Positions 17,520 through 27,088 are shown, numbered from the stretch's first letter. The stretch is DNA of 64,000 nt from BOG-1155 sp050012495 (GCA_050012495.1 JBEKHB010000001.1:1-64000); one strand, 5' to 3'. The notes: generated by a model from the sequence alone, not told the origin. Program-made: numbers and translations.

Positions 17520-17922
17520 GGCGTTTCTTCTCCATCTCTTTGATCACTTTCACTGGAACCCCTGCGGCTATTACATCATCCGGTATGTCCTTGTTGACGA
17601 AACTGAATGCGCCGATCACCGCATTCTCTCCCACGGTTACACCGGGCATAATGACACTGTGACTCCCTATCCTGCAATTTTTTTTGAGAACTACCTCCCC
17701 TTTCTTTTCATCAATAGTTGAAATTGAATAGATGGAACAGTGTGAGCCGATTTGAACAGAATCTTCGACTATCACGCCGAATTCAGCATTTATGTAAGTG
17801 AAAGCTCCAATGTCGGTCCCATGGCCCAATTCGAATCTCTCCTTGTGCTGCACCACCCAGTTGTATTTCGTGGGCTTGCCTTCTTCGATTAAGGGGACCT
17901 CCCAGTTTTTGAATCTATCCAT
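17512..17922 (-). CDS. Left-handed beta-helix (hexapeptide) sugar acyltransferase
   Basis: A 136-residue protein of the LbH acyltransferase superfamily: imperfect hexapeptide turns GHGTDIGAFTYINAE, VIVEDSVQIGSHCSI, CRIGSHSVIMPGVTVGENAVIGAFSFV, and the usual end VIAAGVPVKVIKEM. Placed directly between the PglE- and PglC-like genes, it is the natural candidate to acetylate the 4-amino sugar (the PglD step). However, PglD normally has an extra N-terminal domain and about 200 residues, and this protein lacks it, so it may belong to a different acyltransferase branch. Acyl-CoA would be the donor. Confidence 0.82.
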   Translation of the reverse strand: MDRFKNWEVPLIEEGKPTKYNWVVQHKERFELGHGTDIGAFTYINAEFGVIVEDSVQIGSHCSIYSISTIDEKKGEVVLKKNCRIGSHSVIMPGVTVGENAVIGAFSFVNKDIPDDVIAAGVPVKVIKEMEKKRHG

Positions 17923-17937
17923 AGCCTGAAGCCGGCC

Positions 17938-18537
17938 CTATGACTCGGCGGCGGTCCTCTTGAACTCTTCCATCGTGGCGTGTCCCGGCTGATTAACCCC
18001 TTGTCGTCTGAGTAGTTTCCACATGGTCAACCCTAGGATTTTTAGGTCTAAGAAGAATGAGCGATGATCCACATACCATACATCGAGTCTAAACTTGTCT
18101 TCCCAACTTAGCGCATTCCTGCCATTTACCTGCGCCCATCCTGTAATACCCGGCTTTACCTCATGCCGCCGCGCCTGCTCTGGCGTGTAGCGATCCAGGT
18201 ATTGCATCAATAACGGTCTCGGGCCTACGACGCTCATATCTCCCTTTAACACGTTGATCAGCTCCGGCAGTTCGTCCAGACTGGTACTACGGAGGAATCT
18301 GCCGAACTTTGTCAACCGTCGATGATCCGGAAGGAGATTACCAGTAGCGTCACGATCGTCGGTCATGGTGCGGAATTTGTACATTAAAAACGGTCTGCCG
18401 TGGAGCCCGGGGCGGATCTGGACGAATAATACCGGCGCGTTCAGAAAGACCCGTATAAGAATTGCGATGGCACACACCAAGGGGCTCAATAGGATCAACC
18501 CTAATGAAGCGATGAACAGGTCAAGGGCGCGTTTCAT
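17938..18537 (-). CDS. PglC-like monotopic phosphoglycosyl transferase
   Basis: A 199-residue bacterial sugar transferase close to the minimal PglC form: one N-terminal re-entrant hydrophobic helix (LDLFIASLGLILLSPLVCAI), YKFRTMT, STSLDELPELINVLKGDMSVVGPRP, and KPGITGWAQVNGRNALSW. The Asp-Glu pair in LDELPEL is the catalytic dyad of the family. It should transfer a phospho-sugar, probably diacetylbacillosamine, to undecaprenyl phosphate and start a lipid-linked glycan. Its ATG overlaps the stop of the GT4 gene (TAATG), so translation is coupled. A second, larger initiating transferase is encoded at 44948. Confidence 0.9.
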   Translation of the reverse strand: MKRALDLFIASLGLILLSPLVCAIAILIRVFLNAPVLFVQIRPGLHGRPFLMYKFRTMTDDRDATGNLLPDHRRLTKFGRFLRSTSLDELPELINVLKGDMSVVGPRPLLMQYLDRYTPEQARRHEVKPGITGWAQVNGRNALSWEDKFRLDVWYVDHRSFFLDLKILGLTMWKLLRRQGVNQPGHATMEEFKRTAAES

Positions 18538-19646
18538 TAAGCCAATCCCATCGCCTTCATGATGACAGCATTTACATTTTCCACGTCATATTTTTCCTCG
18601 GCGATCTCTCGACTGCGCTTGCCCATACGATCAATCAGCTGCGGGTCCGTGATAAAGCGTTCCATGGCTGCAGCCAAAGCCTTCGCGTCCTTGACCGGCA
18701 CCAGGAAGCCATTCTCGCCATCTACCACCGTCTCACGGCAGCCTGGCGCATCGGTCGTCACGATTGGACGCCCCATAGCCATAGCCTCGAGCACCGAGCG
18801 CGGTGTTCCCTCACGGTAGGAGGGGAGTACGTAGACACTGGCATTTCGAAGAAATGGTCTCACATCATCTGCGGTGCCTAGATAGTCGATCATGCCTTCT
18901 TGCTGCCAGGCTCCAACTTCAGATCTCGAGATCGCGGACGGATTGCTGTCAAGAGGGCCAAGCAGTCGGAAAACGGCGTGTGGATGGGAGGATTTCACTT
19001 CACGGGCGGCTTCCGCATATTCCACAACACCCTTATCACGAAGCAGCCTGGTAATCATCAGAAATATCGGCCGGGTATCAACAGGCGCCTGAGCGTAATA
19101 GCGGATATCCACACCAGAGCCGTTGATCAGTGTGGCGTTTCTTTCTTTCACAATGTGTAGGCTGACAAACAGCATGAGATCGTCGGGGTTCTGGAAAAAC
19201 ACAGTACTGTTTGTCTTCAGGGCTGCACGATACAACCTTGTGACCAGACCGTTGACAATCCGGCGCTTAATGGTCCCGCCAGAAAAGGCATAGCCAAGCC
19301 CTGTGATGATTGAATAGGTAACCCGAACCCCGGCAAGATGGGCAGCCAACGATCCGTATATTACGGGTTTGATGGTATAGGCCAGAATGACGTCCGGCTG
19401 AAGCACTCGGAACCACCATACCAGCCTTATGAGAAATATCAGGTCCTTGACCGGATTTATGCCTGCCCGTTCAACTGGCATGACGCAGTACCGCACTCCG
19501 ATATACTGTAGGGCCGCTTCTGTGGCCGCATCATGCTCAGGCGCACAGGCGATCACCTCGTGGCCTGCTTTCGAAAATGCGGACAGGAGCGGGCCACGGA
19601 AAAGCACCAGAGACTTCGCATAATTGCCCAGGACTACAATTCTCAC
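18537..19646 (-). CDS. PglA-like GT4 glycosyltransferase
   Basis: A GT-B glycosyltransferase of family 4 with PglA-like features: VRIVVLGNYAKSLVLFRGPLLSAF at the N terminus, IITGLGYAF, MITRLLRDKGVVEYAEAA, and the C-terminal donor site VLPSYREGTPRSVLEAMAMGRPIVTTDAPGCRETV. I chose GTG 19646 (369 residues): it forms a GTGA overlap with the asnB stop and has GGAGG four bases upstream, whereas the open frame back to 19685 overlaps asnB by 43 bases. It probably adds the second sugar to the lipid-linked sugar made by the PglC-like enzyme. Confidence 0.88.
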   Translation of the reverse strand: MRIVVLGNYAKSLVLFRGPLLSAFSKAGHEVIACAPEHDAATEAALQYIGVRYCVMPVERAGINPVKDLIFLIRLVWWFRVLQPDVILAYTIKPVIYGSLAAHLAGVRVTYSIITGLGYAFSGGTIKRRIVNGLVTRLYRAALKTNSTVFFQNPDDLMLFVSLHIVKERNATLINGSGVDIRYYAQAPVDTRPIFLMITRLLRDKGVVEYAEAAREVKSSHPHAVFRLLGPLDSNPSAISRSEVGAWQQEGMIDYLGTADDVRPFLRNASVYVLPSYREGTPRSVLEAMAMGRPIVTTDAPGCRETVVDGENGFLVPVKDAKALAAAMERFITDPQLIDRMGKRSREIAEEKYDVENVNAVIMKAMGLA

Positions 19647-21595
19647 TGAGCCTCCAACCATGCCTGAAACATCAGCACATCCCATAGGTGATACTGCCAG
19701 TTGTGATTACCTGTAAGATGATCACGCCACATGTCCCGGATAGGCCCGGGGTTGAAAAAACTTTCCTTCTGTAAGCGCTGTTTGTCGAGCAGTGCCTCTG
19801 CCCAGTCACGCAGAGGCCCCCGTATCCAGGACCCAATGGGAACACCGAAGCCTGCCTTGGGTCGGTCTGTCAATTCTTTAGGGACGTATCTATTGAGGAT
19901 CTGGCGAAGCAACCACTTACTCTGGCCGCTCCTGACTTTCATAGAAAGCGGTACGCCCCAGATAAATTCCACCACCCGATGGTCAACGAATGGCACACGG
20001 GATTCCAGGCTTACCCCCATCGTCGCCCGGTCTAACTTAGTCAGGATGTCGTCGGGCAAATACGTAACCAGATCGAGATACATCATCTGTGCCGTAATGT
20101 CCCCTGTGTTGAGCCACTGGGCAGGCGTTGATACACTGGTAGCAGGTTCCTCGGCTCCCAGAACAAGATATGCGGGTTTTTGCCAGTGTGAAATGAAGCG
20201 CCAATACATTTCCATTGGGTCGCGGGCATCGAGGATACTGGCAAGCTTGTGCAGTTTGTCTCCTGGCGTCCTTTGTTTAAAGGAGTCGGGTAGTATTAAC
20301 CGGGCGGCATTGAAAATCCAATCCCATGTCCTGGGCGAGACGGTTTCTATCGCCTTGGCCGCATACTTTCTGACCGGTTGCGGGAACCATCGCAGTTTGC
20401 GCCAAATCCTCTGCCACCAAAAATGGCGGTTATATCCACCGAAAAGCTCATCTCCGGCATCACCGGTCAGGCCTACCGTTACGTATCTTCTCGCCAATTG
20501 CGAAACGAGAAACGTGGGTATTTGGGAAGAGTCAGCAAACGGTTCATCGTAGAGGATGGGAAGCCTGGGAATGACTGCCATCGCGTCTTTAGGTGATATA
20601 TATAACTCAGTATGATCCGTCCCTAAATGCCGGGCCACTGCTCTCGCATCCATCGTTTCATTGTAAGCTTCCTCGGTGAAGCCGATGGTAAAGGTTTTTA
20701 CAGGACGCGTGCTCTGCGCCTGCATAAGCGCAACGATTGTGGATGAATCGATTCCACCGGAAAAGAGCGCGCCCAGAGGTACATCGGCAATCATCTGCTT
20801 GCCAACGGCATCGCGCAGCAGCGTTTCGAGAACGTCAGCAAGCTCTTCTTCCGTCCCCGCAAACGGGCTTTCCAGACCGTGCTCGGCAACAGTGCGTGCC
20901 GACCAATAGGTTGCCGACTCCGGATATTGCCCTTCACCGGCAGCATCGGTGATCGTGATGGTGGTACCTGGGATGAGTTTACGAATGCCTTTATGAATAG
21001 TATAGGGGGCGGGGATGCAGTTGTGCCGCAAGTAGAGGGCAACAGCATTGCGATCAATATCGGCATGAAAGGCAGGATACGCCCTTAAGGCCTTCAGTTC
21101 TGAACCGAACAGGAAGACATCACCGCACCAGCCGTAATACAACGGTTTTTCCCCAATGCGGTCACGTACCAAGGTCAGACTGTGCTCCTGCCTATCCCAC
21201 AGTGCGAAAGCGAACATACCGACAAACCTCTTCAGTGCGGCGTCTATACCCCAATGTTCAATCGCGAAGAGCATAACCTCCGTATCAGACTGACCCCGCC
21301 AGTCATGCGGTGAGAGTGAATCCAGCTCTTTTCTAATAGACAAGAAGTTATAAATTTCACCATTGAAAACGATAACATACCGACCGGAAGAAGAGTGCAT
21401 CGGCTGATGGCCGGTGGGGGAAAGATCGAGAATGGAGAGGCGGCGATGGCCAAGCGCTATTCCAGCAGCCTGATCATACCAGATGCCGAAGTCGTCCGGA
21501 CCCCGGTGGGACAGGCACTCTGTGGCGAGCCGCAAAAATTCCAATTGATCTGCGTGAAACCCTCTTTTTCTTATGAATCCGGTGAATCCGCACAT
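19643..21595 (-). CDS. asnB: Asparagine synthase (glutamine-hydrolysing), AsnB family
   Basis: The 650-residue protein starts MCGFTGF, with the catalytic Cys next to the initiator Met of the N-terminal Ntn glutaminase domain (RGPDDFG, NGEIYN, SDTEV, GMFAFALWD follow). The synthetase domain has the PP-loop LGALFSGGIDSSTIVAL and GDAGDELFGGY. It would make asparagine from aspartate with ammonia from glutamine. AsnB homologues are frequent inside O-antigen and capsule loci, where they may amidate uronic acids or amino-acid substituents, so this one may modify the glycan. It is translationally coupled to the GT4 gene. Confidence 0.93.
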   Translation of the reverse strand: MCGFTGFIRKRGFHADQLEFLRLATECLSHRGPDDFGIWYDQAAGIALGHRRLSILDLSPTGHQPMHSSSGRYVIVFNGEIYNFLSIRKELDSLSPHDWRGQSDTEVMLFAIEHWGIDAALKRFVGMFAFALWDRQEHSLTLVRDRIGEKPLYYGWCGDVFLFGSELKALRAYPAFHADIDRNAVALYLRHNCIPAPYTIHKGIRKLIPGTTITITDAAGEGQYPESATYWSARTVAEHGLESPFAGTEEELADVLETLLRDAVGKQMIADVPLGALFSGGIDSSTIVALMQAQSTRPVKTFTIGFTEEAYNETMDARAVARHLGTDHTELYISPKDAMAVIPRLPILYDEPFADSSQIPTFLVSQLARRYVTVGLTGDAGDELFGGYNRHFWWQRIWRKLRWFPQPVRKYAAKAIETVSPRTWDWIFNAARLILPDSFKQRTPGDKLHKLASILDARDPMEMYWRFISHWQKPAYLVLGAEEPATSVSTPAQWLNTGDITAQMMYLDLVTYLPDDILTKLDRATMGVSLESRVPFVDHRVVEFIWGVPLSMKVRSGQSKWLLRQILNRYVPKELTDRPKAGFGVPIGSWIRGPLRDWAEALLDKQRLQKESFFNPGPIRDMWRDHLTGNHNWQYHLWDVLMFQAWLEAQ

Positions 21596-21604
21596 GTGGT
21601 TAAA

Positions 21605-22675
21605 CTAGTATTCCTTAACTACTGATTTAAGCAATGTTGCAAGTCTGCTTGAGGTGACCTGCACACAGTAGCTATTTTCAACCTTTTCTCGACCGGCCCT
21701 TCCCATGAGTGAGCGCAGAGACTCATTACCGAAAAGGATCCGAAGTGACTCCGACCATTCGTCTAAGGTCGAGGCAAGAAAACCGTTACTGCCATGGTCG
21801 ACGATCTCTTGATTAACGCCTACGGGAGATGCGATAACGGGCTTGGAACATGCCATGTACTGGATCAATTTATATCCGCATTTACCGCGTTCCCAGGGAC
21901 TGTCCGGCAAGGGCATGATTCCTACATCGAAATCGTAAATATCGGCGACTTCAGTCTTATCCGACCACGGACGAAATTGCATCGGTACGCCTTCGACCTT
22001 TATATTGTGTGCCCCAATGAGGACAAGCTTAATCCGTGCTGACAAACCGGATATTTCGGCAAGTACCGGTTTGAGATAGCCCAAATATCTTTCCGTCACA
22101 GGTGTTCCGATCCACCCAACCGAGAAATAATCCTTTTCCGTCCGGGGAAGGAGACGATACCTATCCAAATCGATTACTGTTGGAAGTACCTCTACGCGTT
22201 TCGCGCCTGCCTGCCGCGCCTGTCCCGCCAAATAGCTGTTTCCAGCTATCACCAGCGCAGCATGTCGCATAACTGTGTCAATCTTCTTTCCCAAAATATT
22301 GCGGAACGGGTTCTTTGAATGTGTGTCGTAAGTGTGGAAAACTGCATCGTCATAGTCAACCACGTACGGAATGCCCAGTCGTGCCAGCAGTAACTCTGCG
22401 AAAGAAGGCAGCCATGGGAACAATTCTTTTTCCACGAGGAGCAAATCGAATTTGGAGCTTTTGAAAAGTAACATAAGCCTGTGTAAATAGGCAGAGAAAA
22501 TGCGCGTAATATTCAAAGGTTTTTGTGTGTACAAATTCTTCAGATAATTGTTGTCGAGCAAAGGTGCAACAGTCACGTCGATACCTGCAGCCTGCAAAAA
22601 CGGCAGATACTGAAGAAAACGCATCCTGCTGCTCGCTCCAAGGTTTTCGTATCGACTGAGGAGAAGGATCTTCAC
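21605..22675 (-). CDS. GT4-like glycosyltransferase
   Basis: 356 residues with a GT-B arrangement: MKILLLSRYENLGASSRMRF at the start, a hydrophobic patch near residue 90 (LLVEKELFPWLPSF), GWIGTPVTERYLGYL, and the C-terminal GKCGYKLIQYMACSKPVIASPVGVN with the family acidic-rich donor region. It overlaps the downstream neighbour at 22672 by four bases. The base composition is visibly more AT-rich than in the flanking core genes, as in the next four kilobases. The acceptor and donor sugars cannot be predicted. Confidence 0.85.
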   Translation of the reverse strand: MKILLLSRYENLGASSRMRFLQYLPFLQAAGIDVTVAPLLDNNYLKNLYTQKPLNITRIFSAYLHRLMLLFKSSKFDLLLVEKELFPWLPSFAELLLARLGIPYVVDYDDAVFHTYDTHSKNPFRNILGKKIDTVMRHAALVIAGNSYLAGQARQAGAKRVEVLPTVIDLDRYRLLPRTEKDYFSVGWIGTPVTERYLGYLKPVLAEISGLSARIKLVLIGAHNIKVEGVPMQFRPWSDKTEVADIYDFDVGIMPLPDSPWERGKCGYKLIQYMACSKPVIASPVGVNQEIVDHGSNGFLASTLDEWSESLRILFGNESLRSLMGRAGREKVENSYCVQVTSSRLATLLKSVVKEY

Positions 22676-23628
22676 GGGAAATTACGTTTCATCCCTGTAA
22701 CAATAATACCGGGCAGAGCCTTCGAAAACATCTTGTATGCCGTTATAGTTTCGGCGACATCCTGGACCGAACGCCGGCCGATCCCCAGGGCTAACCGCGA
22801 CAAAGGCTCAATGAAGGCCGTAGCCAACATAAGCGATGTTGCACTGAACCAACTGAAGTGCTTATATCCGTATAATACCCGGCTGCGTAGCGAATAAAAT
22901 AACCGACCTGCTCTTATTTGTTCCGACGATCCCCCGCCCTTGTGGTAGGCTTGTGCTTCCGCAAGATAGAAGCATCGGTATCCGACTTGTTGAGCCCTAC
23001 GTGAGAAATCAACCTCCTCAAAATAAACAAAGAACCTTTCGTCAAACCCTCCTAAACTTTCAAATAATGAACGTCGTACAAAAAAGAAAGCGCCCATTAC
23101 TTCATCAACGTAGCTATTCGAGGCATGATCCCATTCCGTCATGAAGTGGTTTGGGAAACAGCTCGGGAAAAGCTTGTCAAGAGCAAGCATTTTAACAATA
23201 AACCGGCCGGCAGTGGGGAAGCAGGCACAGGTTCGTAACACAGTGCGAGTGTCGTCAACAAGTTGGATACCGACTATTCCAACTGCCGAATTCTCCGAGT
23301 TTCCCAAAAAATGAATCGGCACAGATAATGACTTTTCAAATAGTAGTGTATCCGGATTCAGAAAAAGGATGTAATCAGCTTTACCGTCTTTTGCCCCCCG
23401 GTTACACGCGGCTGCAAAGCCCTTATTGTCAGAATTGAGGATAAGCGCGATTGGTAAATTTATGTCCTGCAAATCGGCAACAGAACCATCCGAAGACCCG
23501 TTATCCACTATTACCACCCGACTCAAGTCAAACTCCATTCGATTCGCCGTAAGGATGGACCGTAGACACTCCCTTAACAGAGGTCCCGCGTTCCAGTTTA
23601 CAATGACCACATCCAGGGTGTTTTTCAT
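22672..23628 (-). CDS. GT2 family glycosyltransferase
   Basis: 318 residues with the rhamnosyltransferase-like GT2 pattern: VVIVNWNAGPLLRECL, VVIVDNGSSDGSV, NKGFAAACNRG, the metal site FLNPDTLL, and GAFFFVRRSLFESLGGFDERFFVYFEEVDFSRR. A C-terminal hydrophobic segment (FSATSLMLATAFI) is likely membrane-associated. It shares layout with the glycosyltransferase at 4646. The gene sits in the AT-rich stretch of the cassette and is coupled to the GT4-like gene by a four-base overlap. Confidence 0.88.
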   Translation of the reverse strand: MKNTLDVVIVNWNAGPLLRECLRSILTANRMEFDLSRVVIVDNGSSDGSVADLQDINLPIALILNSDNKGFAAACNRGAKDGKADYILFLNPDTLLFEKSLSVPIHFLGNSENSAVGIVGIQLVDDTRTVLRTCACFPTAGRFIVKMLALDKLFPSCFPNHFMTEWDHASNSYVDEVMGAFFFVRRSLFESLGGFDERFFVYFEEVDFSRRAQQVGYRCFYLAEAQAYHKGGGSSEQIRAGRLFYSLRSRVLYGYKHFSWFSATSLMLATAFIEPLSRLALGIGRRSVQDVAETITAYKMFSKALPGIIVTGMKRNFP

Positions 23629-23698
23629 GGTTTGTTCGGTAAGTCAGCCTGCACGACAAAGCTCCAAGCAATACCCCCGCATTTCCTGCACCGGCAGC

Positions 23699-24982
23699 TT
23701 ATGGCAGCCTGTTGTCAGATCTAGGACCAAGAGCGGCCGCAAAAGAGCTCCGTCCTCGTCCGCCATAAAAGGGTAGACGGCAGAGCACACACGTGAAGAA
23801 TACCGCCTGTATCCAAAAACTTAGTCCGGTAAAAAAAAGCTCACCGGCACTGCTTGTCACTAAACTCCCGAATGTCAACCCGTATAGAATTACAAAGGGA
23901 GCGCTATAAGCTGTTGCTTTCTTATAAATCCATGTTGTAATAATTCCGAGACAGAACATAATGATCGCCAATCCAGTTACGCCAAAATCCGTGTAATAAG
24001 GATAATACATTGTGTATACATTGGTTGGCGATGGCACAAACGTGAAACTAAGAATTCCGGAAGGAACGACAACGGTCGGATCAAAAGCTTTGGCAGCAGC
24101 CTTAAAAAATCTAAAAGTTAAGCCAGTAGTCTCACCCAGATTATCAGGTGCTCTTACAACTTGATCAAACGCTACCGGTCCGCTAAGAGCATACACCAGA
24201 GCACTCTCCGCTATGCTCGCCAAATTTTCTGTGGCACTTTGATCCTGCGAGCCCCCTTTCTTGAGCAAGATGGCAGGTATAGAGAAAACAAGGGAAAAGA
24301 CTATCAATCCAATTATTAAAGTCTTAATTCTCAACCTGCCCGCGCGAAGCGAGGCCATGCCGATGAGTCCGAAAATAAGTACTATGGCACCGGACCGCGC
24401 TGCCGAAAACAGATGATAGGTTAATGTTATGGCAGCTAAAGTAAAAAAGCGAGTTCTTTGAGCACGCGAGCCATCATCCATATAAAATGAAGTAAAGGTA
24501 GCGAAGGTAGCGAGGGCAGTCAAATAGCCAAACATTCCGAAGGCCTGGTCCCGCGGAACGTCAGTGGCGGTTTGCATTCTGAGGCCCGTATAAAACTCCA
24601 CACCTATCCCATGCATCATACTAAGTCTCTGTAAGCGCATCCAATAAAAGGGGAACGCCAGGAATAAGACCGCTATTGTTATATCGATGACATGCCTTAG
24701 AAATGCTTGCTGGTACCTTGTTGGCGATCCGTGGGATACGTCTATTCCTCTAGAGAAACGGAGGATTAATAGGCCGCCTAAGCTAAACATAACCGCACCG
24801 AGTAGATATATCATTAAAGTTTCTTCTGAAATTCGATCAAAAAAACCTCCGCATAAGAATAGAGTAAACATCAAGACTGTCCATAAAGTTGAAAAGAGTG
24901 CAGGCGGATACAAGACCGATTTTCCTATTCTGGCGTTAGCCCAACCCAGTATTCCGAGTACAATAACAAAAACGAGAATCAT
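23699..24982 (-). CDS. Wzy-like O-antigen/EPS repeat-unit polymerase
   Basis: 427 residues, almost entirely hydrophobic, with about 10-12 predicted membrane helices (for example ILVFVIVLGILGWANA at the start and LFTGLSFWIQAVFFTCVLC near the end) and a long loop containing TYHLFSAARSGAIVLIFG. This fits the OpsA/Wzy polymerase type, which joins undecaprenyl-linked repeat units at the periplasmic face. Wzy sequences are very diverse, so assignment rests on topology and on its place between glycosyltransferases and a flippase gene. It abuts the upstream GT2 stop (24983) with no gap. Confidence 0.75.
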   Translation of the reverse strand: MILVFVIVLGILGWANARIGKSVLYPPALFSTLWTVLMFTLFLCGGFFDRISEETLMIYLLGAVMFSLGGLLILRFSRGIDVSHGSPTRYQQAFLRHVIDITIAVLFLAFPFYWMRLQRLSMMHGIGVEFYTGLRMQTATDVPRDQAFGMFGYLTALATFATFTSFYMDDGSRAQRTRFFTLAAITLTYHLFSAARSGAIVLIFGLIGMASLRAGRLRIKTLIIGLIVFSLVFSIPAILLKKGGSQDQSATENLASIAESALVYALSGPVAFDQVVRAPDNLGETTGLTFRFFKAAAKAFDPTVVVPSGILSFTFVPSPTNVYTMYYPYYTDFGVTGLAIIMFCLGIITTWIYKKATAYSAPFVILYGLTFGSLVTSSAGELFFTGLSFWIQAVFFTCVLCRLPFYGGRGRSSFAAALGPRSDNRLP

Positions 24983-25912
24983 TTATCTGACATCCATAAA
25001 TTGGTTGTTAAGCCTGTTGATACGCCACCGCTCCAAAAATGTTGACAGAACGAGGCACACTACTAGCATTGCTGTCGCCTCTACCCGCTTTTGGAGAGAG
25101 CTTTCTTTATGGATCAACCGAGTATATATCCGCCAAACATCTCGATATGATCGAGCAACCCCATACCGATATAACGCTTTCTTCAAATATTGAGCGGTAG
25201 AAAAAGGATCATGCTTGAGAATGTCCTTATGGTTTTCTAAAATCATCTCATAGGACCGAGCGATATCACGGGACCTAGCGATTGTGGTTTCCGCATTCGA
25301 TAAGTTGTCGGATTGGCGGTGGATGACCCTTAGCGGCTTATTAACCGCCAGAAAGTTAAACCTTTTTGAAATTTCATAAACAAAAACCTGCTCACATCCC
25401 CGCAAACCCTCAGGAAGTAAGAAATGGTCAAACACTTCTCGTCGGTACACATAAATCATCTCACCACGGCGTAAAACGCCATGACACAAAATATCCCTTT
25501 CGTCAAGCACCTTGCCATCCGCGACCTGAACATTTTGTTTGCCCGTAGCAGCGATGACGCATGGAAACAGGGCAACACCAATATCATCGTTTGCATCATC
25601 CATGACCCCTATCATGGATCGTAAAGCATCCGGGCATAGTTCATCGTCACTATCAAGAAAAACCACATAGCGGCCGAGAGCCAACGCTGCACCAGCGTTG
25701 CGAACTGCATTTACTCCCCTGTTGTCACGAAAACGCAAGTAAACAATGCGTGTGTCCTTAAACCCATCGACAACATCCTTTGTATCGTCCGATGACCCAT
25801 CATCAGCAATTACCCATTGGAAATTAGCCTTCTGGTCCTTAATGCTCAGCCACGCACGCGGAAGCAAGGTCGATCTGTTGTAAGTAGGGGTCACTATAGA
25901 AATGTCTACCAT
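24983..25912 (-). CDS. GT2 family glycosyltransferase
   Basis: From ATG 25912 the protein has 309 residues and begins at once with the family core: MVDISIVTPTYNRSTLLPRAW, VIADDGSSDDTKDVV, NRGVNAVRNAGAALALG, and the metal-binding FLDSDDELCPDAL. A hydrophobic C-terminal segment (ATAMLVVCLVLSTFL) may anchor it. A longer frame back to 26077 would add 55 residues including a hydrophobic stretch; I prefer the shorter start because it coincides with the conserved fold, although its ribosome site is weak. AT-rich composition. Confidence 0.84.
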   Translation of the reverse strand: MVDISIVTPTYNRSTLLPRAWLSIKDQKANFQWVIADDGSSDDTKDVVDGFKDTRIVYLRFRDNRGVNAVRNAGAALALGRYVVFLDSDDELCPDALRSMIGVMDDANDDIGVALFPCVIAATGKQNVQVADGKVLDERDILCHGVLRRGEMIYVYRREVFDHFLLPEGLRGCEQVFVYEISKRFNFLAVNKPLRVIHRQSDNLSNAETTIARSRDIARSYEMILENHKDILKHDPFSTAQYLKKALYRYGVARSYRDVWRIYTRLIHKESSLQKRVEATAMLVVCLVLSTFLERWRINRLNNQFMDVR

Positions 25913-26174
25913 TCTCTTTCGGTTCTTCCGCTCGATGCGTACTTTTCGCTTGAAAAAGATGTGAACATACAACCCAATAAAGAGAAGCAGCCAGCGTCTC
26001 TTATCAGAGGGGAAGTATATCCACAAGTCTGTTGTACCATGGATTCGGTCTCGGCTACACGCATGTAATGACAGCATATGAGGAGGGCAAGGCGATCTTT
26101 ACCATGAGGCATAACATTAAATGTCAGTGGACGGAATATTAGTCATGTAATCCGTCTAGTTGATCTATCAAAGC

Positions 26175-26960
26175 TCACTTGTCAGCATATCGATCGGCAA
26201 TGCGCGCCCACCGCTTGCGTTGCGTTGCCCGCGGAAGACTCCAGAATACTCGACTGCGCAATCCATTATAAATCCGTCGCCACATCTCTCTTCCCTGCAT
26301 GGCTGGCCGATATTTAAGGTCAATGTCGATTCCTGCCTGCCGGCAAACCTGTCTGCCCCACGGCAACCACTGGCCGCGTTCGACACAATGCTGATATTTG
26401 ATAGCCGGTTGCCATACGCACCATAGCGGGTCAGGCAAGTTGGGGCTGCTACCGCTACCTTTAAATTCGAAATCCCAAATGCTGTACTCTGGTTTGAGCA
26501 GCGACCGTAATGTATCGGCCTTCCAAAACGAGACTTGGCTGGTAATTCGATAAGGGTCACCCGGCACCACCCGCCCCAATTCGGGATAGCCTTCAACGGG
26601 TTCAGAAGGAGCTGGATTGGGTGCTAGCCGCAAGCACCCCACGCGATTCTCGACAGCCACCTGCGCTAATCGCACCACTCGAGCCGTCTCGACCTTGTCT
26701 TCGATAAGAAAGTCTTCTAAAAAAGTAAGGACGTACGGCTTGTCAAGCGTGTCTAGCAATTGCCGGAGTTGTGTCCCCCATGTGACTTCATCACCCGTTC
26801 TGATCGAAATGACGCGCGAATCCTCATATGTCTGATGATTCGTACCCAAGTACACCTGAAACGGACAATCAGGCCACCATTTCCAGAAGAATGTGAAGAA
26901 CGGTTTCCACAAATCTGCATAACGGTCATGCGAAATGACAATCAGCGGAATGTCATGCAT
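26175..26960 (-). CDS. Glycosyltransferase-like protein of the O-antigen cassette
   Basis: 261 residues. MHDIPLIVISHDRYADLW and FTFFWKWWPDCPFQVYLGTN, then VLTFLEDFLIEDKV with an acidic stretch that could act as a DxD-like metal site, and SQVSFWKADTLRSLL, recall proteins annotated as glycosyltransferases of unclassified families in O-antigen loci. No nucleotide-sugar motif of GT2 or GT4 is seen, so the call rests on the acidic motif and the locus. A 100-base inverted-repeat element lies just upstream (26989-27088). Confidence 0.55.
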   Translation of the reverse strand: MHDIPLIVISHDRYADLWKPFFTFFWKWWPDCPFQVYLGTNHQTYEDSRVISIRTGDEVTWGTQLRQLLDTLDKPYVLTFLEDFLIEDKVETARVVRLAQVAVENRVGCLRLAPNPAPSEPVEGYPELGRVVPGDPYRITSQVSFWKADTLRSLLKPEYSIWDFEFKGSGSSPNLPDPLWCVWQPAIKYQHCVERGQWLPWGRQVCRQAGIDIDLKYRPAMQGREMWRRIYNGLRSRVFWSLPRATQRKRWARIADRYADK

Positions 26961-26988
26961 TTCTCCCCTCCTTCAAAAGCTATGAACA

Positions 26989-27088
26989 GTCTCATAATAC
27001 TCCTGTCATGCCGGCCTTGATCCGGTACTAGGAAGGGCCCGGATTCTGGCAGCAGCCTGAATGACAACGCATCGAATAATTATGAGAC
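26989..27088. repeat. MITE-like imperfect inverted-repeat element
   Basis: GTCTCATAAT (26989-26998) is repeated as its exact complement ATTATGAGAC (27079-27088). Inside are the nested pairs TGTCAT/ATGACA (27004-27009 and 27061-27066) and GATCCGG/CCGGATT (27019-27025 and 27039-27045). The whole unit is about 100 bases, has no gene and lies between two minus-strand genes. This is the form of a miniature inverted-repeat element or dispersed intergenic palindrome. No second copy was found in this window and target duplications were not evident. Confidence 0.5.
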
